Positions 47,879 to 57,033 of a stretch of DNA of 64,000 bases are shown piece by piece. The translations under genes and the position numbers were made by a program. Position 1 is the stretch's first letter, and every line of letters begins with the position of its first letter. Below the pieces are notes generated by a model. The model saw only the letters and a program-made list of their open reading frames with translations, was not told the DNA's origin and ran no database searches. The DNA is taken from the NCBI RefSeq assembly GCF_003052295.1, contig NZ_QBLC01000003.1, positions 1-64,000 on the forward strand, written 5' to 3'. Origin of the DNA: Trichococcus paludicola. Lineage in GTDB: Bacteria; Bacillota; Bacilli; Lactobacillales; Aerococcaceae.

Positions 47879-47887
47879 TGCTATAAT
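47879..47887 (+). promoter_or_regulatory. ftsE extended -10
   Basis: TGCTATAAT 73 bp before the ftsE start. A second possible promoter, TTGACA-17-TAAAAC, lies at 47832-47860. Confidence 0.5.
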
Positions 47888-47959
47888 AGGGAAGCATTCT
47901 TGCGGCCACTGAAGCTTTCAGACCGGCAGCAAGGAAAAAAAGAAAAGACAGGTGATAAA

Positions 47960-48646
47960 ATGATTGAAATGCTGAATGTCTCTAAGAAATACAACAACGG
48001 CATTACGGCGGTCAATAATCTGAGCGTGAAGATCGAGCAAGGGGAGTTTGTGTATATTGTAGGCCCAAGTGGAGCCGGCAAATCAACCTTTGTCAAAATG
48101 ATGTACCGCGAAGTAAAACCATCCTCAGGAACAGTTCAAGTAGGCAAATATAATTTAACGACCATGAAGGAAAAAGAAATCCCGTTGTTGCGTCGTTTTG
48201 TGGGTGTAGTCTTCCAGGATTTCAAACTTTTGCCGAAACTGACCGTTTATGAAAACATCGCCTACGCGATGGAAGTAGTCGAAAAAAGTCCAAAAGTCAT
48301 CCAGAAGCGCGTATTGGAAGTGCTTGATTTGGTTGGCCTGAAGCATAAAGTGCGGATGTTCCCGAATGAACTTTCCGGCGGGGAACAGCAACGGATTGCG
48401 ATTGCACGTGCGATTGCGAATATGCCAGGCGTCCTGATTGCGGATGAGCCGACAGGTAACTTGGATCCGGATACGTCGATGGAAATCATGCGCATTCTGG
48501 AAGAAATCAACAACCAAGGCACGACAATTCTGATGGCAACCCATAACAGCCAAATCGTTAATGACATCAAACACCGTGTATTAGCAATAGAGAATGGCCG
48601 TATTGTCCGAGATCAACAAGAAGGAGAATATGGATATGAAATTTAG
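47960..48646 (+). CDS. ftsE: Cell division ATP-binding protein FtsE
   Basis: 228 residues from ATG 47960, preceded by CAGGTG. ABC ATPase: Walker A GPSGAGKSTFVKMM, Q-loop GVVFQDFKLLP, signature LSGGEQQRIAIARAI, Walker B VLIADEPTGNLD and His in TILMATHNSQI. It forms the FtsEX complex that couples ATP hydrolysis to activation of peptidoglycan hydrolases at the septum. It overlaps ftsX by 11 nt. Confidence 0.96.
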   Translation: MIEMLNVSKKYNNGITAVNNLSVKIEQGEFVYIVGPSGAGKSTFVKMMYREVKPSSGTVQVGKYNLTTMKEKEIPLLRRFVGVVFQDFKLLPKLTVYENIAYAMEVVEKSPKVIQKRVLEVLDLVGLKHKVRMFPNELSGGEQQRIAIARAIANMPGVLIADEPTGNLDPDTSMEIMRILEEINNQGTTILMATHNSQIVNDIKHRVLAIENGRIVRDQQEGEYGYEI

Positions 48647-49523
48647 AACATTTATGAGACACATAAGAGACGCATTCAAAAGCCTGTTCCGGAATGGCTG
48701 GATGTCGATAGCCTCGATCAGTGCAGTGGCGCTGACCTTGCTGCTTGTGGGATCCTTTACCGGCATTCTCTTGAACGTGAACAAATTGGCTTCCGACGTC
48801 GAAAATGATGTGAGTGTAAAAGTCTACATCGATCTGGCGGCTGATCCGGCCGCGCAGGAAGTGTTGAAAACAGAACTGGAGAACATCGCCAATGTGGAAT
48901 CCATCAGTTTCTCAAGCAAGGACGAGGAATTGGATAAAATCATCGGCAGCTACGGCGATGAGTTCGACCTGTTCGGTGGGGATGCCAATCCGTTGTATGA
49001 TGCCTATGTCCTTAACACGACGGCTCCGGAGCAGACGAAAGCAGTAGCTGAAGCAGCATCCGCCATGCAGTATGTCACGCAGGTTGAATACGGCGGTGCC
49101 ACAGCGGATAAATTGTTCGAGACGATTGCGACGATCCGTACGATTGGGCTTGTCATCATCATCGGCTTGCTGTTGGTTGCCGTATTCCTGATTTCCAACA
49201 CGATCCGAATCACCATATTCTCACGGAGCACAGAGATTGAAATTATGCGTTTGGTGGGGGCAAAAAACAGCTTCATCAGATGGCCATTCCTGATTGAAGG
49301 AGCCGTTATCGGTCTGATAGGGGCATTGATTCCCATGACCTTTCTCGTATTCCTTTACCGCTTCATTTTTGATGTGAGCGGGGATTACTTGGCAGGCACG
49401 AACTTCGGCCTCTTGCCTCCGAATCCATTCCTTCTATACATCAGCCTTTTGATGGTGGGCATCGGCATCTTTATCGGGGCATTCGGTTCCGTATTCTCGA
49501 TGCGCAGATTCCTGAAAGTTTAA
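48636..49523 (+). CDS. ftsX: Cell division protein FtsX
   Basis: 295 residues from ATG 48636 (AAGGAG 9 nt upstream, inside ftsE). Four membrane segments: one near residues 20-42, a large extracellular loop, and three in the C-terminal half (IGLVIIIGLLLVAVFLI; LIEGAVIGLIGALIPM; LLYISLLMVGIGIFIGAFGS). RLVGAKNSFIRWPFLIEGA is the cytoplasmic segment that meets FtsE. It passes the FtsE signal to an extracellular hydrolase, which is not in the window. Confidence 0.96.
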   Translation: MKFRTFMRHIRDAFKSLFRNGWMSIASISAVALTLLLVGSFTGILLNVNKLASDVENDVSVKVYIDLAADPAAQEVLKTELENIANVESISFSSKDEELDKIIGSYGDEFDLFGGDANPLYDAYVLNTTAPEQTKAVAEAASAMQYVTQVEYGGATADKLFETIATIRTIGLVIIIGLLLVAVFLISNTIRITIFSRSTEIEIMRLVGAKNSFIRWPFLIEGAVIGLIGALIPMTFLVFLYRFIFDVSGDYLAGTNFGLLPPNPFLLYISLLMVGIGIFIGAFGSVFSMRRFLKV

Positions 49524-49540
49524 TAAATAATTCGAGTTCA

Positions 49541-49582
49541 AAAAAGGTTTCAGTCATACTATTGTATGGCCGGAACCTTTTT
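49541..49582 (+). terminator. ftsEX terminator
   Basis: AAAAGGTTTC...CGGAACCTTTT with an inner CATAC/GTATG stem and T run. Confidence 0.85.
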
Positions 49583-49740
49583 CTGTTGCATGAACGATTG
49601 AGGTTGAGCTGAAAAACAGCAGAGCGCAATTATTATTTTCGCACGCGAGGATTTCTATTAAAGCTTGTGGAATCTCCTGTACAGCGCACTTTTTGGAGAC
49701 TTTTGGTTTAAGAAACAAAAATCAGCTAATGAAATCTGAA

Positions 49741-49769
49741 TTGCCGTTTTCCAACATTTTTAGTATGCT
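49741..49769 (+). promoter_or_regulatory. Candidate phoP promoter
   Basis: TTGCCG (49741-49746), 17 bp, TATGCT (49764-49769). It lies inside a frame that stays open from 49693, supporting the later phoP start. Confidence 0.5.
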
Positions 49770-49834
49770 GAAAAGGAAGCGAGCCGAACAGGAAGCTGAG
49801 GCGCTTAGAATACCGACATTTGCAAAATATACAT

Positions 49835-49854
49835 GGGATGGCATTCGCCATCCC
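49835..49854 (+). other. Small perfect hairpin in the phoP leader
   Basis: GGGATGGC-ATTC-GCCATCCC, 8-bp stem and tetraloop, no T run, about 15 nt upstream of the AGAGGAGG ribosome site. Confidence 0.6.
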
Positions 49855-49881
49855 GGACCCCAATCGGTCAGAGGAGGACAC

Positions 49882-50610
49882 ATGAAAAAAGTTTTGATAG
49901 TGGATGATGAACCATCCATCGTTACATTGTTGGCTTTCAACTTGGAAAAAGACGGCTATGAGGTGACAACTGCCACCGACGGAGCGGAAGGCTACCGCTT
50001 GGCCATCTCGAATCCTTTTGACTTCATCATTTTGGATCTGATGCTACCGTCGATGGACGGAATGGACATCTGTAAACGTCTGAGACAGGAAAAATTTGAT
50101 ACACCGATCATGATTTTGACAGCGAAGGATGATGAGTTGGAAAAAATCATCGGCCTTGAGTTGGGTGCGGATGACTATATGACGAAGCCGTTCAGCCCAC
50201 GTGAAGTGTTGGCCAGGATGAAAGCTATCTTAAGAAGGACAAACAAACCGGTTCCGGCTGAACCGGTTGCGGTTGCCCAACAGGAATTGACGGAAGATGA
50301 AACAGAAAAAATTGAAGTGGGCGAAATCACGATTTTTCCGCAGCTGTACGAAGTTCATGTTGAGGGAGAATTGATCGACATAACGCCGAAAGAATTTGAA
50401 TTGTTGCTTTACATGGCGAAGCGCGCCAACCGCATCCTGAGCCGGGAACAGTTGTTGAACGCCATCTGGAATTTTGATTACGCAGGAGAAACGCGCATTG
50501 TCGACGTGCATATCAGCCATCTCCGCGAAAAAATCGAAAAAGACACCAAAAATCCGCAATACATCCGAACGGTCCGAGGCTTCGGGTATAAATTCGAGGT
50601 GTCGAAATAA
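49882..50610 (+). CDS. phoP: Phosphate response regulator PhoP
   Basis: 242 residues from ATG 49882, after GAGGAGG. The receiver domain has the acidic pair in IVDDE (8-10), phospho-acceptor Asp52 in ILDLMLPSMDG and Lys102 in TKPF. The C-terminal winged helix is OmpR-type (ITPKEFELLLYMAKRANRI, RIVDVHISHLREKIE, IRTVRGFGYKFE). The kinase gene phoR starts at its stop (TAATG). With Pho boxes and pst genes downstream, the PhoP role is well supported; it is also OmpR-family and YycF-like in sequence. Confidence 0.93.
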   Translation: MKKVLIVDDEPSIVTLLAFNLEKDGYEVTTATDGAEGYRLAISNPFDFIILDLMLPSMDGMDICKRLRQEKFDTPIMILTAKDDELEKIIGLELGADDYMTKPFSPREVLARMKAILRRTNKPVPAEPVAVAQQELTEDETEKIEVGEITIFPQLYEVHVEGELIDITPKEFELLLYMAKRANRILSREQLLNAIWNFDYAGETRIVDVHISHLREKIEKDTKNPQYIRTVRGFGYKFEVSK

Positions 50611-52406
50611 TGCATAAATTTACAAATCAATTTTTGGCCCTTTTTGTAGGCCTCTTTCTACTCCTGGTGACAGGAGTAGTTTTTTATACCAATCAAATGT
50701 TGGTGACCGCTACGGCTACCATCATAACAAACGGAATCGATAATCGCGCAAATGATATTTCCATGATGGTGAGTGAACTGTATATTGGAGATTCCGATAC
50801 CGTTATTACGGCGGTCAAGGAAATAGGCGGCATCCAAAAATTGCTCGCAGAGGGGGATGCCATCGCCCTTTTGAATGAAAAAGGGAATTTGGTTTTTTCA
50901 TCCAATCCTAGTATTGATTCTGCTGAGAAACAGCAGGATGTCAGAGAAATAAAAGCTGTCCTGAAAGGAGCCGCAAACGGCAGCAGTGGACTGACAGAGG
51001 ACAAAAATGGGGACAGTGTATACCGGGCAGCGTTTCCTCTCTACAATGAGTCCGGCGATTTTGTAGGCATATTCCGTTTGTCGCATAATCTTTTCGAGTT
51101 GGAAGGATTGAAAGTCGATACATTGGAAGCGGCCTTGCTTTTCAGTTTAGTTGCGGTAATTTTGGCGAGCATCATCGCGCACAGTTTGACGCGGCGCCTG
51201 TCTGTGCCATTGGAAAACATCAAGACAATCGTGGAACAGATTGCAGAAGAAAATTATGAAGTGCGCTATTACGGAGCCGATTATCCTGAAATCTCGGCCC
51301 TAGGCGATAAAGTGAATGATCTCTCCGATAGTCTCCAAGAGAAAACACAGACAATCCAAGAATCAAATGAGCGGATAAATTTGCTGATGGATAAACTAGT
51401 GATCGGTGTTGTCCTGCTGGATGAGGAAAAGAGAATACAAATGATGAACCCCGCAGTTCAAAAAATTGTAGGGAAAAAAGATTCTTTGATCGGTCATTCC
51501 TATCTGGAGTTGTTCAAAAGCTACGGCGTGATCAGATTGATCGATCAGACCTATCATTTCAAAAAACATCTGAATGACGAAATCTATCAGTATTATCCTG
51601 ATGAAAAGATTCTTGACGTGAATACGGTCCTCATTCCAGGCAATAAGGGTGAAAGGGGCGATCAGCTGATTGTTTTGCTTTACGATATTACGGAAATCAG
51701 ACGATTGGAAAAAGTAAGAACGGATTTTGTGACGAATGCCTCTCACGAACTGCGGACACCAGTGACTGCCTTGAAGGGATTCGCTGAAACTTTGTTGGAT
51801 GGAGCCATGAGCGACCCTGTCATTCTAAAGCAGTTTTTGGAAATCATCTATAAAGAATCCAATCGGTTGGATATGTTGGTAAACGACATCCTGGAACTTT
51901 CTCGCGTCGAACAAAAACAAGTGCCGATGCGCATCGAAAAGATCAACATAAACGAAATTACCCGCTCTTGTTTTCAAATCGTCAGTAAAGAGGCGGAAGA
52001 GAAAGAAATCACCCTCATGCTGAAAGCTGAAAAGGAAGTATATTTTGAAGGTGATAAGAGCAGGTTCGAACAGATACTGTCCAACCTGATATACAATGCC
52101 GTGAACTATACGGATCAAAAGGGGCATGTGACCGTCCATTTGGATCAAACGGACGAAGAAATCATCATCCAAGTCAAGGATACCGGCATCGGCATACCGG
52201 AAGAAGATCTATTGCGAATTTTTGAGAGATTCTATCGGGTGGATAAAGCCAGAAGCCGCAATACAGGAGGAACAGGTTTGGGTCTTTCCATAGTAAGGTA
52301 CCTTGTCAAAAACATGAACGGATTTATTTCGGTCGACAGCAAAATGGGTATCGGGAGCACGTTTACCGTTCGCTTCCCGTATATCAGACGTCTAAATGAA
52401 GAGTAA
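50610..52406 (+). CDS. phoR: Phosphate sensor histidine kinase PhoR
   Basis: 598 residues. Layout: membrane segment (9-30), extracellular sensor (~31-170), second membrane segment (~172-192), HAMP (~193-245), PAS (~255-362), then the kinase. The H-box is FVTNASHELRTPVTALKG with His379. ATP-binding boxes are EQILSNLIYNAVNYT (N), VKDTGIGIPEEDL (G1), RFYRVDKARSR (F) and GGTGLGLSIV (G2). The large sensor and PAS match B. subtilis PhoR. It starts by one-base overlap with the phoP stop. Confidence 0.93.
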   Translation: MHKFTNQFLALFVGLFLLLVTGVVFYTNQMLVTATATIITNGIDNRANDISMMVSELYIGDSDTVITAVKEIGGIQKLLAEGDAIALLNEKGNLVFSSNPSIDSAEKQQDVREIKAVLKGAANGSSGLTEDKNGDSVYRAAFPLYNESGDFVGIFRLSHNLFELEGLKVDTLEAALLFSLVAVILASIIAHSLTRRLSVPLENIKTIVEQIAEENYEVRYYGADYPEISALGDKVNDLSDSLQEKTQTIQESNERINLLMDKLVIGVVLLDEEKRIQMMNPAVQKIVGKKDSLIGHSYLELFKSYGVIRLIDQTYHFKKHLNDEIYQYYPDEKILDVNTVLIPGNKGERGDQLIVLLYDITEIRRLEKVRTDFVTNASHELRTPVTALKGFAETLLDGAMSDPVILKQFLEIIYKESNRLDMLVNDILELSRVEQKQVPMRIEKININEITRSCFQIVSKEAEEKEITLMLKAEKEVYFEGDKSRFEQILSNLIYNAVNYTDQKGHVTVHLDQTDEEIIIQVKDTGIGIPEEDLLRIFERFYRVDKARSRNTGGTGLGLSIVRYLVKNMNGFISVDSKMGIGSTFTVRFPYIRRLNEE

Positions 52407-52458
52407 AATGAAATTAAAGTTTGGATTAGATTAGAATTTTATAATAAACAGCCTTGTA

Positions 52459-52475
52459 TTTACATAAAATTTACA
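52459..52475 (+). promoter_or_regulatory. Pho box, distal pair
   Basis: TTTACA-TAAAA-TTTACA: two perfect half-sites with an 11-bp period, as PhoP requires, about 220 bp before pstS. Confidence 0.75.
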
Positions 52476-52586
52476 ATTTATGATGCTAAAGAACGTTATC
52501 AATAAAGCCTTTTTAACAAAAGGTAACGCTTTCTCGGGATTCTTCACACAAGCAGGATGAAAAGCATATTTTATCTCAACGTAAAA

Positions 52587-52629
52587 TTTACAATTATACG
52601 TAATAAAATTAACATTCAGACGTTAGAAT
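52587..52629 (+). promoter_or_regulatory. pstS promoter with proximal Pho box
   Basis: TTTACA (52587) and TTAACA (52609) are 22 bp apart, two helical Pho-box periods, with a weak middle site. TAGAAT (52624-52629) is the -10. No -35 is seen, typical of a PhoP-activated promoter. Confidence 0.75.
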
Positions 52630-52682
52630 GAATTTATCAGCAAAGAACAAAATAATTCAAACAAAAAGGATGGTAATTTCAA

Positions 52683-53573
52683 ATGAAATGGAATAATCTT
52701 AGCAAGTTAGTTTTAGCATTAGGCGTAAGTGCAACTTTGGCAGCATGCGGTGGCGGAGACGAAGCATCATCTGACGGAGCTACTGGAGTAGCAGGTACAA
52801 TCAACGTTGTTTCACGTGAAGATGGTTCAGGTACAAGAGGTGCTTTCACTGAAATCACTGGCGTGTTGGGTGAAGATGCAAACGGCGAAGAAGTGGATAA
52901 CACTTACTCCGAAGCAATCATCCAAAACGGTACGGAAGGCGTTCTTTCTACAGTTGCAGGAGATGCAAATGCAATCGGTTATGTTTCATTAGGATCTTTG
53001 AATGACACTGTTCAAGGCGTAGCAATCGACGGCGTAGAACCAACAAACGAAACTGTACAAGACGGCACTTACCCGATCGCACGTAACTTCAACATCGCTT
53101 GGAAAGGCGATCTTAGCGAAGTGGCTGCTGACTTTGTAGCATACATCCACTCTGCTGAAGGACAAGCAATCGCAGTTGAAGAAGGATATGTTGAAGCGAA
53201 AATGGACGGAGCTGCTTATGCAGGCGACGGTTCAATGAGCGGAACAATCTCAATCGTAGGTTCAACTTCTGTATCCCCATTGATGGAAGTACTTGCTGAA
53301 GAATACAAAGCTTTAAACCCTGATGTTCAAATCGACATCACTTCAAACGGTTCTTCTGCTGGTATGACAGCAGCCATGGAAGGTACTGCTGATATCGGTA
53401 TGTCTTCCCGTGAACTGAAAGAAGAAGAAGCTGCTGAACTTACATCTGACGCAATCGCAGTTGATGGTATCGCAGTAGTCGTCAACAAAGAAAACACTCT
53501 TGCTGGCTTGACGCTTGAGCAAGTAAAAGCAATCTTCACTGGTGAAACAACTGAATGGGCAGACGTTCAATAA
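52683..53573 (+). CDS. pstS: Phosphate-binding lipoprotein PstS, domain-permuted form
   Basis: 296 residues, AAGGATGG upstream. Lipobox LAAC puts the lipid on Cys22. The order of halves is swapped against E. coli and Bacillus PstS. Residues ~38-172 hold the normally C-terminal part (VVSREDGSGTRGAFTEI, NAIGYVSLGSL, DGTYPIARNFN). Residues ~186-296 hold the normally N-terminal part (ISIVGSTSVSPLMEVLAEEY, SNGSSAGMTA, ADIGMSSREL, IFTGETTEW). Phosphate-contacting SGTRG and GSTSVSP motifs are both present, so it should bind phosphate. As I recall, streptococcal PstS has the same layout. Confidence 0.93.
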   Translation: MKWNNLSKLVLALGVSATLAACGGGDEASSDGATGVAGTINVVSREDGSGTRGAFTEITGVLGEDANGEEVDNTYSEAIIQNGTEGVLSTVAGDANAIGYVSLGSLNDTVQGVAIDGVEPTNETVQDGTYPIARNFNIAWKGDLSEVAADFVAYIHSAEGQAIAVEEGYVEAKMDGAAYAGDGSMSGTISIVGSTSVSPLMEVLAEEYKALNPDVQIDITSNGSSAGMTAAMEGTADIGMSSRELKEEEAAELTSDAIAVDGIAVVVNKENTLAGLTLEQVKAIFTGETTEWADVQ

Positions 53574-53603
53574 ACTAACATTAGATTTCACTCAGACTGT
53601 ATG

Positions 53604-53634
53604 AAAAGGCCAGATTAATCTGGCCTTTTTTTTT
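53604..53634 (+). terminator. Terminator between pstS and pstC
   Basis: AAAAGGCCAGAT and ATCTGGCCTTTT, perfect stem with a 2-nt centre and T9. Probably lowers read-through so PstS is made in excess of the permease. Confidence 0.92.
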
Positions 53635-53665
53635 CATTAATGATATAAAAGTATAGAAAATGTAT

Positions 53666-53671
53666 TATAAT
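53666..53671 (+). promoter_or_regulatory. Possible -10 ahead of pstC
   Basis: TATAAT 53 bp before pstC, with no clear -35. Confidence 0.35.
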
Positions 53672-53723
53672 GTAAAGGAAAGACCTTCAATCAGATTCTG
53701 GTTAAAAAAAGGAAGGGGAACTT

Positions 53724-54584
53724 ATGAAAAAGAAGTATTTTTTGGAAAATTTCATGAAATGGCTATTTTTTGCATCAGCACTTGTTTCTGTCATTTCGAT
53801 TATTGTGATTTGTTATTTCATATTTGAGGGTGGAATACCTTTCATGCTCGATTATGGACTCGGTAACTTCCTGTTCGGAACAAAATGGGCGCCTTCAAAC
53901 AGCACACCGAGCTTCGGCATCCTACCGATGATATTCGGTTCGATCGTCATCACGATCGGTGCGATTATTTTAGGAGTTCCAACCGGCATATTCACTTCGA
54001 TTTTTATGGCTAAATTCTGTCCGCCTAAGTTGCATCAATTTCTGAAGCCGGCAGTCAATATGATGGCCGCCATTCCTTCTATCGTCTATGGTTTCTTCGC
54101 GCTCCAACTGATTGTTCCGTTGATGCGACAACTTGTCGGAGGAACAGGGATGAATATCTTGACGGCCTCCATCTTATTGGGAATCATGATTTTGCCGACA
54201 ATCATCGGGATGTCAGAAGCTTCTATTGTGGCTGTTCCTAAAAGCTACTACGAAGGAAGCATCGCATTGGGTGCTACACATGAACGTTCGGTAATGCGTG
54301 TTGTTGTGCCAGCAGCTAAATCAGGAATCCTTTCTTCCGTCATTTTGGGAATTGGGCGTGCAATCGGTGAAACGATGGCTGTGATTTTGATTGCCGGAAA
54401 CCAGCCGCGTATTCCAGAGAGCGTCACGCAAGGGGTTCGTACGATGACCACCAATATCGTTTTGGAAATGGCTTATGCTGCCGGGCAGCACAGAGACGCA
54501 TTGATTGCAACTGCAGTTGTACTCTTCATCTTCATTCTGGTCATCAATGGTATCTTTTCAGTCGTTAAAAGGAGGGGAAACTAA
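53724..54584 (+). CDS. pstC: Phosphate ABC permease PstC
   Basis: 286 residues with about six membrane segments. It begins with a hydrophobic helix (WLFFASALVSVISIIVICYFI), and WAPSNSTPSFGILPMIFGS and MMAAIPSIVYGFF are typical PstC. The ATPase-contact loop is EGSIALGATHERSVMRVVVPAAKSGI. It pairs with PstA as the channel of the high-affinity phosphate importer. pstA begins directly after its stop. Confidence 0.95.
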   Translation: MKKKYFLENFMKWLFFASALVSVISIIVICYFIFEGGIPFMLDYGLGNFLFGTKWAPSNSTPSFGILPMIFGSIVITIGAIILGVPTGIFTSIFMAKFCPPKLHQFLKPAVNMMAAIPSIVYGFFALQLIVPLMRQLVGGTGMNILTASILLGIMILPTIIGMSEASIVAVPKSYYEGSIALGATHERSVMRVVVPAAKSGILSSVILGIGRAIGETMAVILIAGNQPRIPESVTQGVRTMTTNIVLEMAYAAGQHRDALIATAVVLFIFILVINGIFSVVKRRGN

Positions 54585-55400
54585 ATGGAATCGAAAATCA
54601 TCAAATTCTTAGTCTATTTCTTTTCCTGTCTGACATTCGGTTCTTTGTTCTTCATAATCGGCTTCATTTTATGGAACGGGGTACCGAACCTGTCGCTTGA
54701 AATTTTTGCCTGGGAATACAAGACGAGCAATGTATCGATGATGCCGGCCATCCTCACCACCTTCATGTTGGTCATTTCGGCGTTGCTGATTGCTGCACCG
54801 ATCGGAGTCTTCACGGCGTTTTATCTGGTCGAATATGCGGATAAAGACAATCGATTGTTGGATGTCATCCGTATCGCTACCGACACGCTGTCCGGGATCC
54901 CATCGATTGTTTATGGTTTGTTCGGGATGCTTTTCTTTGTAATCTTCCTTAATTTCCAATATTCCTTGATTGCTGGGGTTCTGACTTCAGTCATCATGGT
55001 ATTGCCGGTCATCATCCGATCCACTGAAGAAGCTTTGATATCCGTCAAGGACTCGTTGCGTGAAGGCAGTTTTGCCTTAGGAGCCGGAAAACTCAGAACC
55101 ATTTTCAGGGTAGTTCTTCCTGTTGCGATGCCGGGTATCTTGTCAGGTTTGATTTTGGGTGTAGGACGGATCGTCGGAGAAACGGCGGCTTTGATGTACA
55201 CATTAGGTACATCCACCAATCTTCCGCAAAGTTTTATGCAGTCCGGCCGTACATTGGCTTTGCATATGTATGTACTTTCAAGTGAGGGCATGCACGTGGA
55301 TGAATCCTATGCTACAGGGGTAGTATTGATCATAGTTGTACTGATCATCAATGCTATTTCAACATTCTTCAGTAACCGATTGACCAAGGGGGCAAAATAA
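54585..55400 (+). CDS. pstA: Phosphate ABC permease PstA
   Basis: 271 residues, about six membrane segments. [20 protein letters not shown] and the EAA-like loop [29 protein letters not shown] mark the PstA family. It starts immediately after the pstC stop, with GGAGGGG inside pstC as ribosome site, and ends 2 bp before pstB, so the permease genes are tightly coupled. Confidence 0.95.
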   Translation: MESKIIKFLVYFFSCLTFGSLFFIIGFILWNGVPNLSLEIFAWEYKTSNVSMMPAILTTFMLVISALLIAAPIGVFTAFYLVEYADKDNRLLDVIRIATDTLSGIPSIVYGLFGMLFFVIFLNFQYSLIAGVLTSVIMVLPVIIRSTEEALISVKDSLREGSFALGAGKLRTIFRVVLPVAMPGILSGLILGVGRIVGETAALMYTLGTSTNLPQSFMQSGRTLALHMYVLSSEGMHVDESYATGVVLIIVVLIINAISTFFSNRLTKGAK

Positions 55401-55402
55401 AT

Positions 55403-56155
55403 ATGAGTAAAATCAGCATAAAGGATATGAATCTGTGGTATACAGATTTCCAGGCTTTGAAAAACATCAATATTGAAATTGAAAAAAATGAAATCACAGC
55501 ATTCATCGGACCATCAGGCTGCGGGAAATCCACTTTCTTGAAGAGCCTGAACCGTATGAATGATTTGGTTCCAGGATGCCGGATCGAAGGCAGCCTGCTT
55601 TTGGATGGAGAAAACTTTTACGATGGCGACTACGATGTGAACGTGTTGCGTAAACGTGTAGGTATGGTATTCCAACAACCGAATCCATTCCCAATGAGCA
55701 TTTATGATAACATTGCCTACGGCCCAAGAACCCATGGAGTCAAGGATAAAAAGACATTGGACGAAATTGTTGAACGCAGCTTAAAAGGCGCAGCCATTTG
55801 GGATGAAGTGAAAGACAACCTGAATAAGAGCGCCTTAAGCATTTCAGGTGGTCAACAACAACGTATCTGCATCGCACGCGCTTTGGCAGTCGAGCCGGAA
55901 GTACTTTTGATGGACGAGCCGACTTCAGCCTTGGATCCAATTTCTACAGCGAAGATAGAGGACTTGGTCCAGGATCTGAAAAAAGATTACACGATTGTCA
56001 TGGTTACGCACAACATGCAACAAGCTGCTCGTGTATCTGATAAAACGGCCTTCTTCCTTACTGGAGAAATCATCGAAATGGGTGACACGAAAGCAATCTT
56101 CTCGAATCCAAAAGACAAGAGAACGGAAGATTACGTATCAGGAAGATTCGGCTAA
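55403..56155 (+). CDS. pstB: Phosphate ABC transporter ATPase PstB
   Basis: 250 residues. Walker [21 protein letters not shown]-loop [18 protein letters not shown], signature [14 protein letters not shown], Walker [13 protein letters not shown] and switch His in [17 protein letters not shown] and the RMND following the P-loop are specific to PstB. Only one pstB copy is present; many Lactobacillales have two in tandem. phoU follows. Confidence 0.97.
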   Translation: MSKISIKDMNLWYTDFQALKNINIEIEKNEITAFIGPSGCGKSTFLKSLNRMNDLVPGCRIEGSLLLDGENFYDGDYDVNVLRKRVGMVFQQPNPFPMSIYDNIAYGPRTHGVKDKKTLDEIVERSLKGAAIWDEVKDNLNKSALSISGGQQQRICIARALAVEPEVLLMDEPTSALDPISTAKIEDLVQDLKKDYTIVMVTHNMQQAARVSDKTAFFLTGEIIEMGDTKAIFSNPKDKRTEDYVSGRFG

Positions 56156-56212
56156 ATCATCAAAATATGTTATACTATTGTTAATTGAAATATTGGAGTG
56201 AGGTGGGGTACT

Positions 56213-56872
56213 GTGAGAAGAATTTTTGACGATGAATTAAATCAAATGAATGCCCAATTTACAAAAATGGGTTTTAAAGTCAATGAATCCATTTTGAAAG
56301 CAGTAAAAGCATTCATCAATCATGATAGAACCTTGGCGACTGAAGTAAAAGACAACGACAGAGACATCAATGCGATGGAAGTCGATCTTGAACGATTCTG
56401 TTTCCAATTGATTGCTTTGCAGCAACCAGTTTCGGCTGACTTGCGATCCATCATCACGGTCATGAAAGCTAGCTCGGATCTAGAAAGAATGGGTGACCAC
56501 GCAGTAAGTATCGCCCGTTCTGTCATCCGCGTAAAAGAGGAGCACAGCAAGCGCATCCCTGAAGTTGAAGTGAAAATAGGTGAAATGGCTGAGGTTGTCA
56601 AATTGATGGTAGAGCAATCGATCGATGCGTATGTAAGACAAGATGTCCAACACGCAAAAGAAATCGCTGAAAAAGACAGCATCGTGGATGATTATTTCGT
56701 CAGCATCAACCGCTTTTGCCTGAAAGAAATGGCAAAAGATCCGGAAGTTGTTTTCGGTGGAGCCGACTACATTCTGGTTGCAGGTTATCTGGAAAGAATC
56801 GGAGACTATGTAACCAATATCTGTGAACGCATCCTCTATCTTCAGACCGGAAAATTGGAAGAACTAAATTAA
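56213..56872 (+). CDS. phoU: Phosphate signalling protein PhoU
   Basis: 219 residues from GTG 56213 (GAGGTGGGG upstream). Two PhoU three-helix repeats: the first has NDRDINAMEVDLERFCFQLIALQQPVSADLR, with the acidic metal-binding pattern, and the second has EKDSIVDDYFVSINRF and ILVAGYLERIGDYVTNI. PhoU links transporter activity to PhoR signalling. TATACT about 45 bp upstream could give extra expression. It ends the pst operon. Confidence 0.95.
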   Translation: MRRIFDDELNQMNAQFTKMGFKVNESILKAVKAFINHDRTLATEVKDNDRDINAMEVDLERFCFQLIALQQPVSADLRSIITVMKASSDLERMGDHAVSIARSVIRVKEEHSKRIPEVEVKIGEMAEVVKLMVEQSIDAYVRQDVQHAKEIAEKDSIVDDYFVSINRFCLKEMAKDPEVVFGGADYILVAGYLERIGDYVTNICERILYLQTGKLEELN

Positions 56873-56888
56873 TCAGGCATTTCCATTA

Positions 56889-56928
56889 GAGAAGGACCTT
56901 CCCGTGATTACGGAGAAGGCCTTCTTTT
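56889..56928 (+). terminator. pst-phoU terminator
   Basis: AGAAGG/CCTTCT ends with inner CGT-GATT-ACG, one bulge, then TTTTT. Confidence 0.85.
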
Positions 56929-57033
56929 TATTTTGGAGGGATTCTTAAACTTTCACGAATCAACGATAATTTGGTAAAATAAGCATAAAGCAACAGAAAT
57001 AGGCATTACTTAAGCGGAAAAGTGGGGGAAGCT

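Noticed and set aside
49693..49881. N-terminal extension of PhoP
   Set aside because: The receiver domain begins at 49882 with a strong ribosome site; the upstream codons contain a hairpin and a promoter and resemble no domain.
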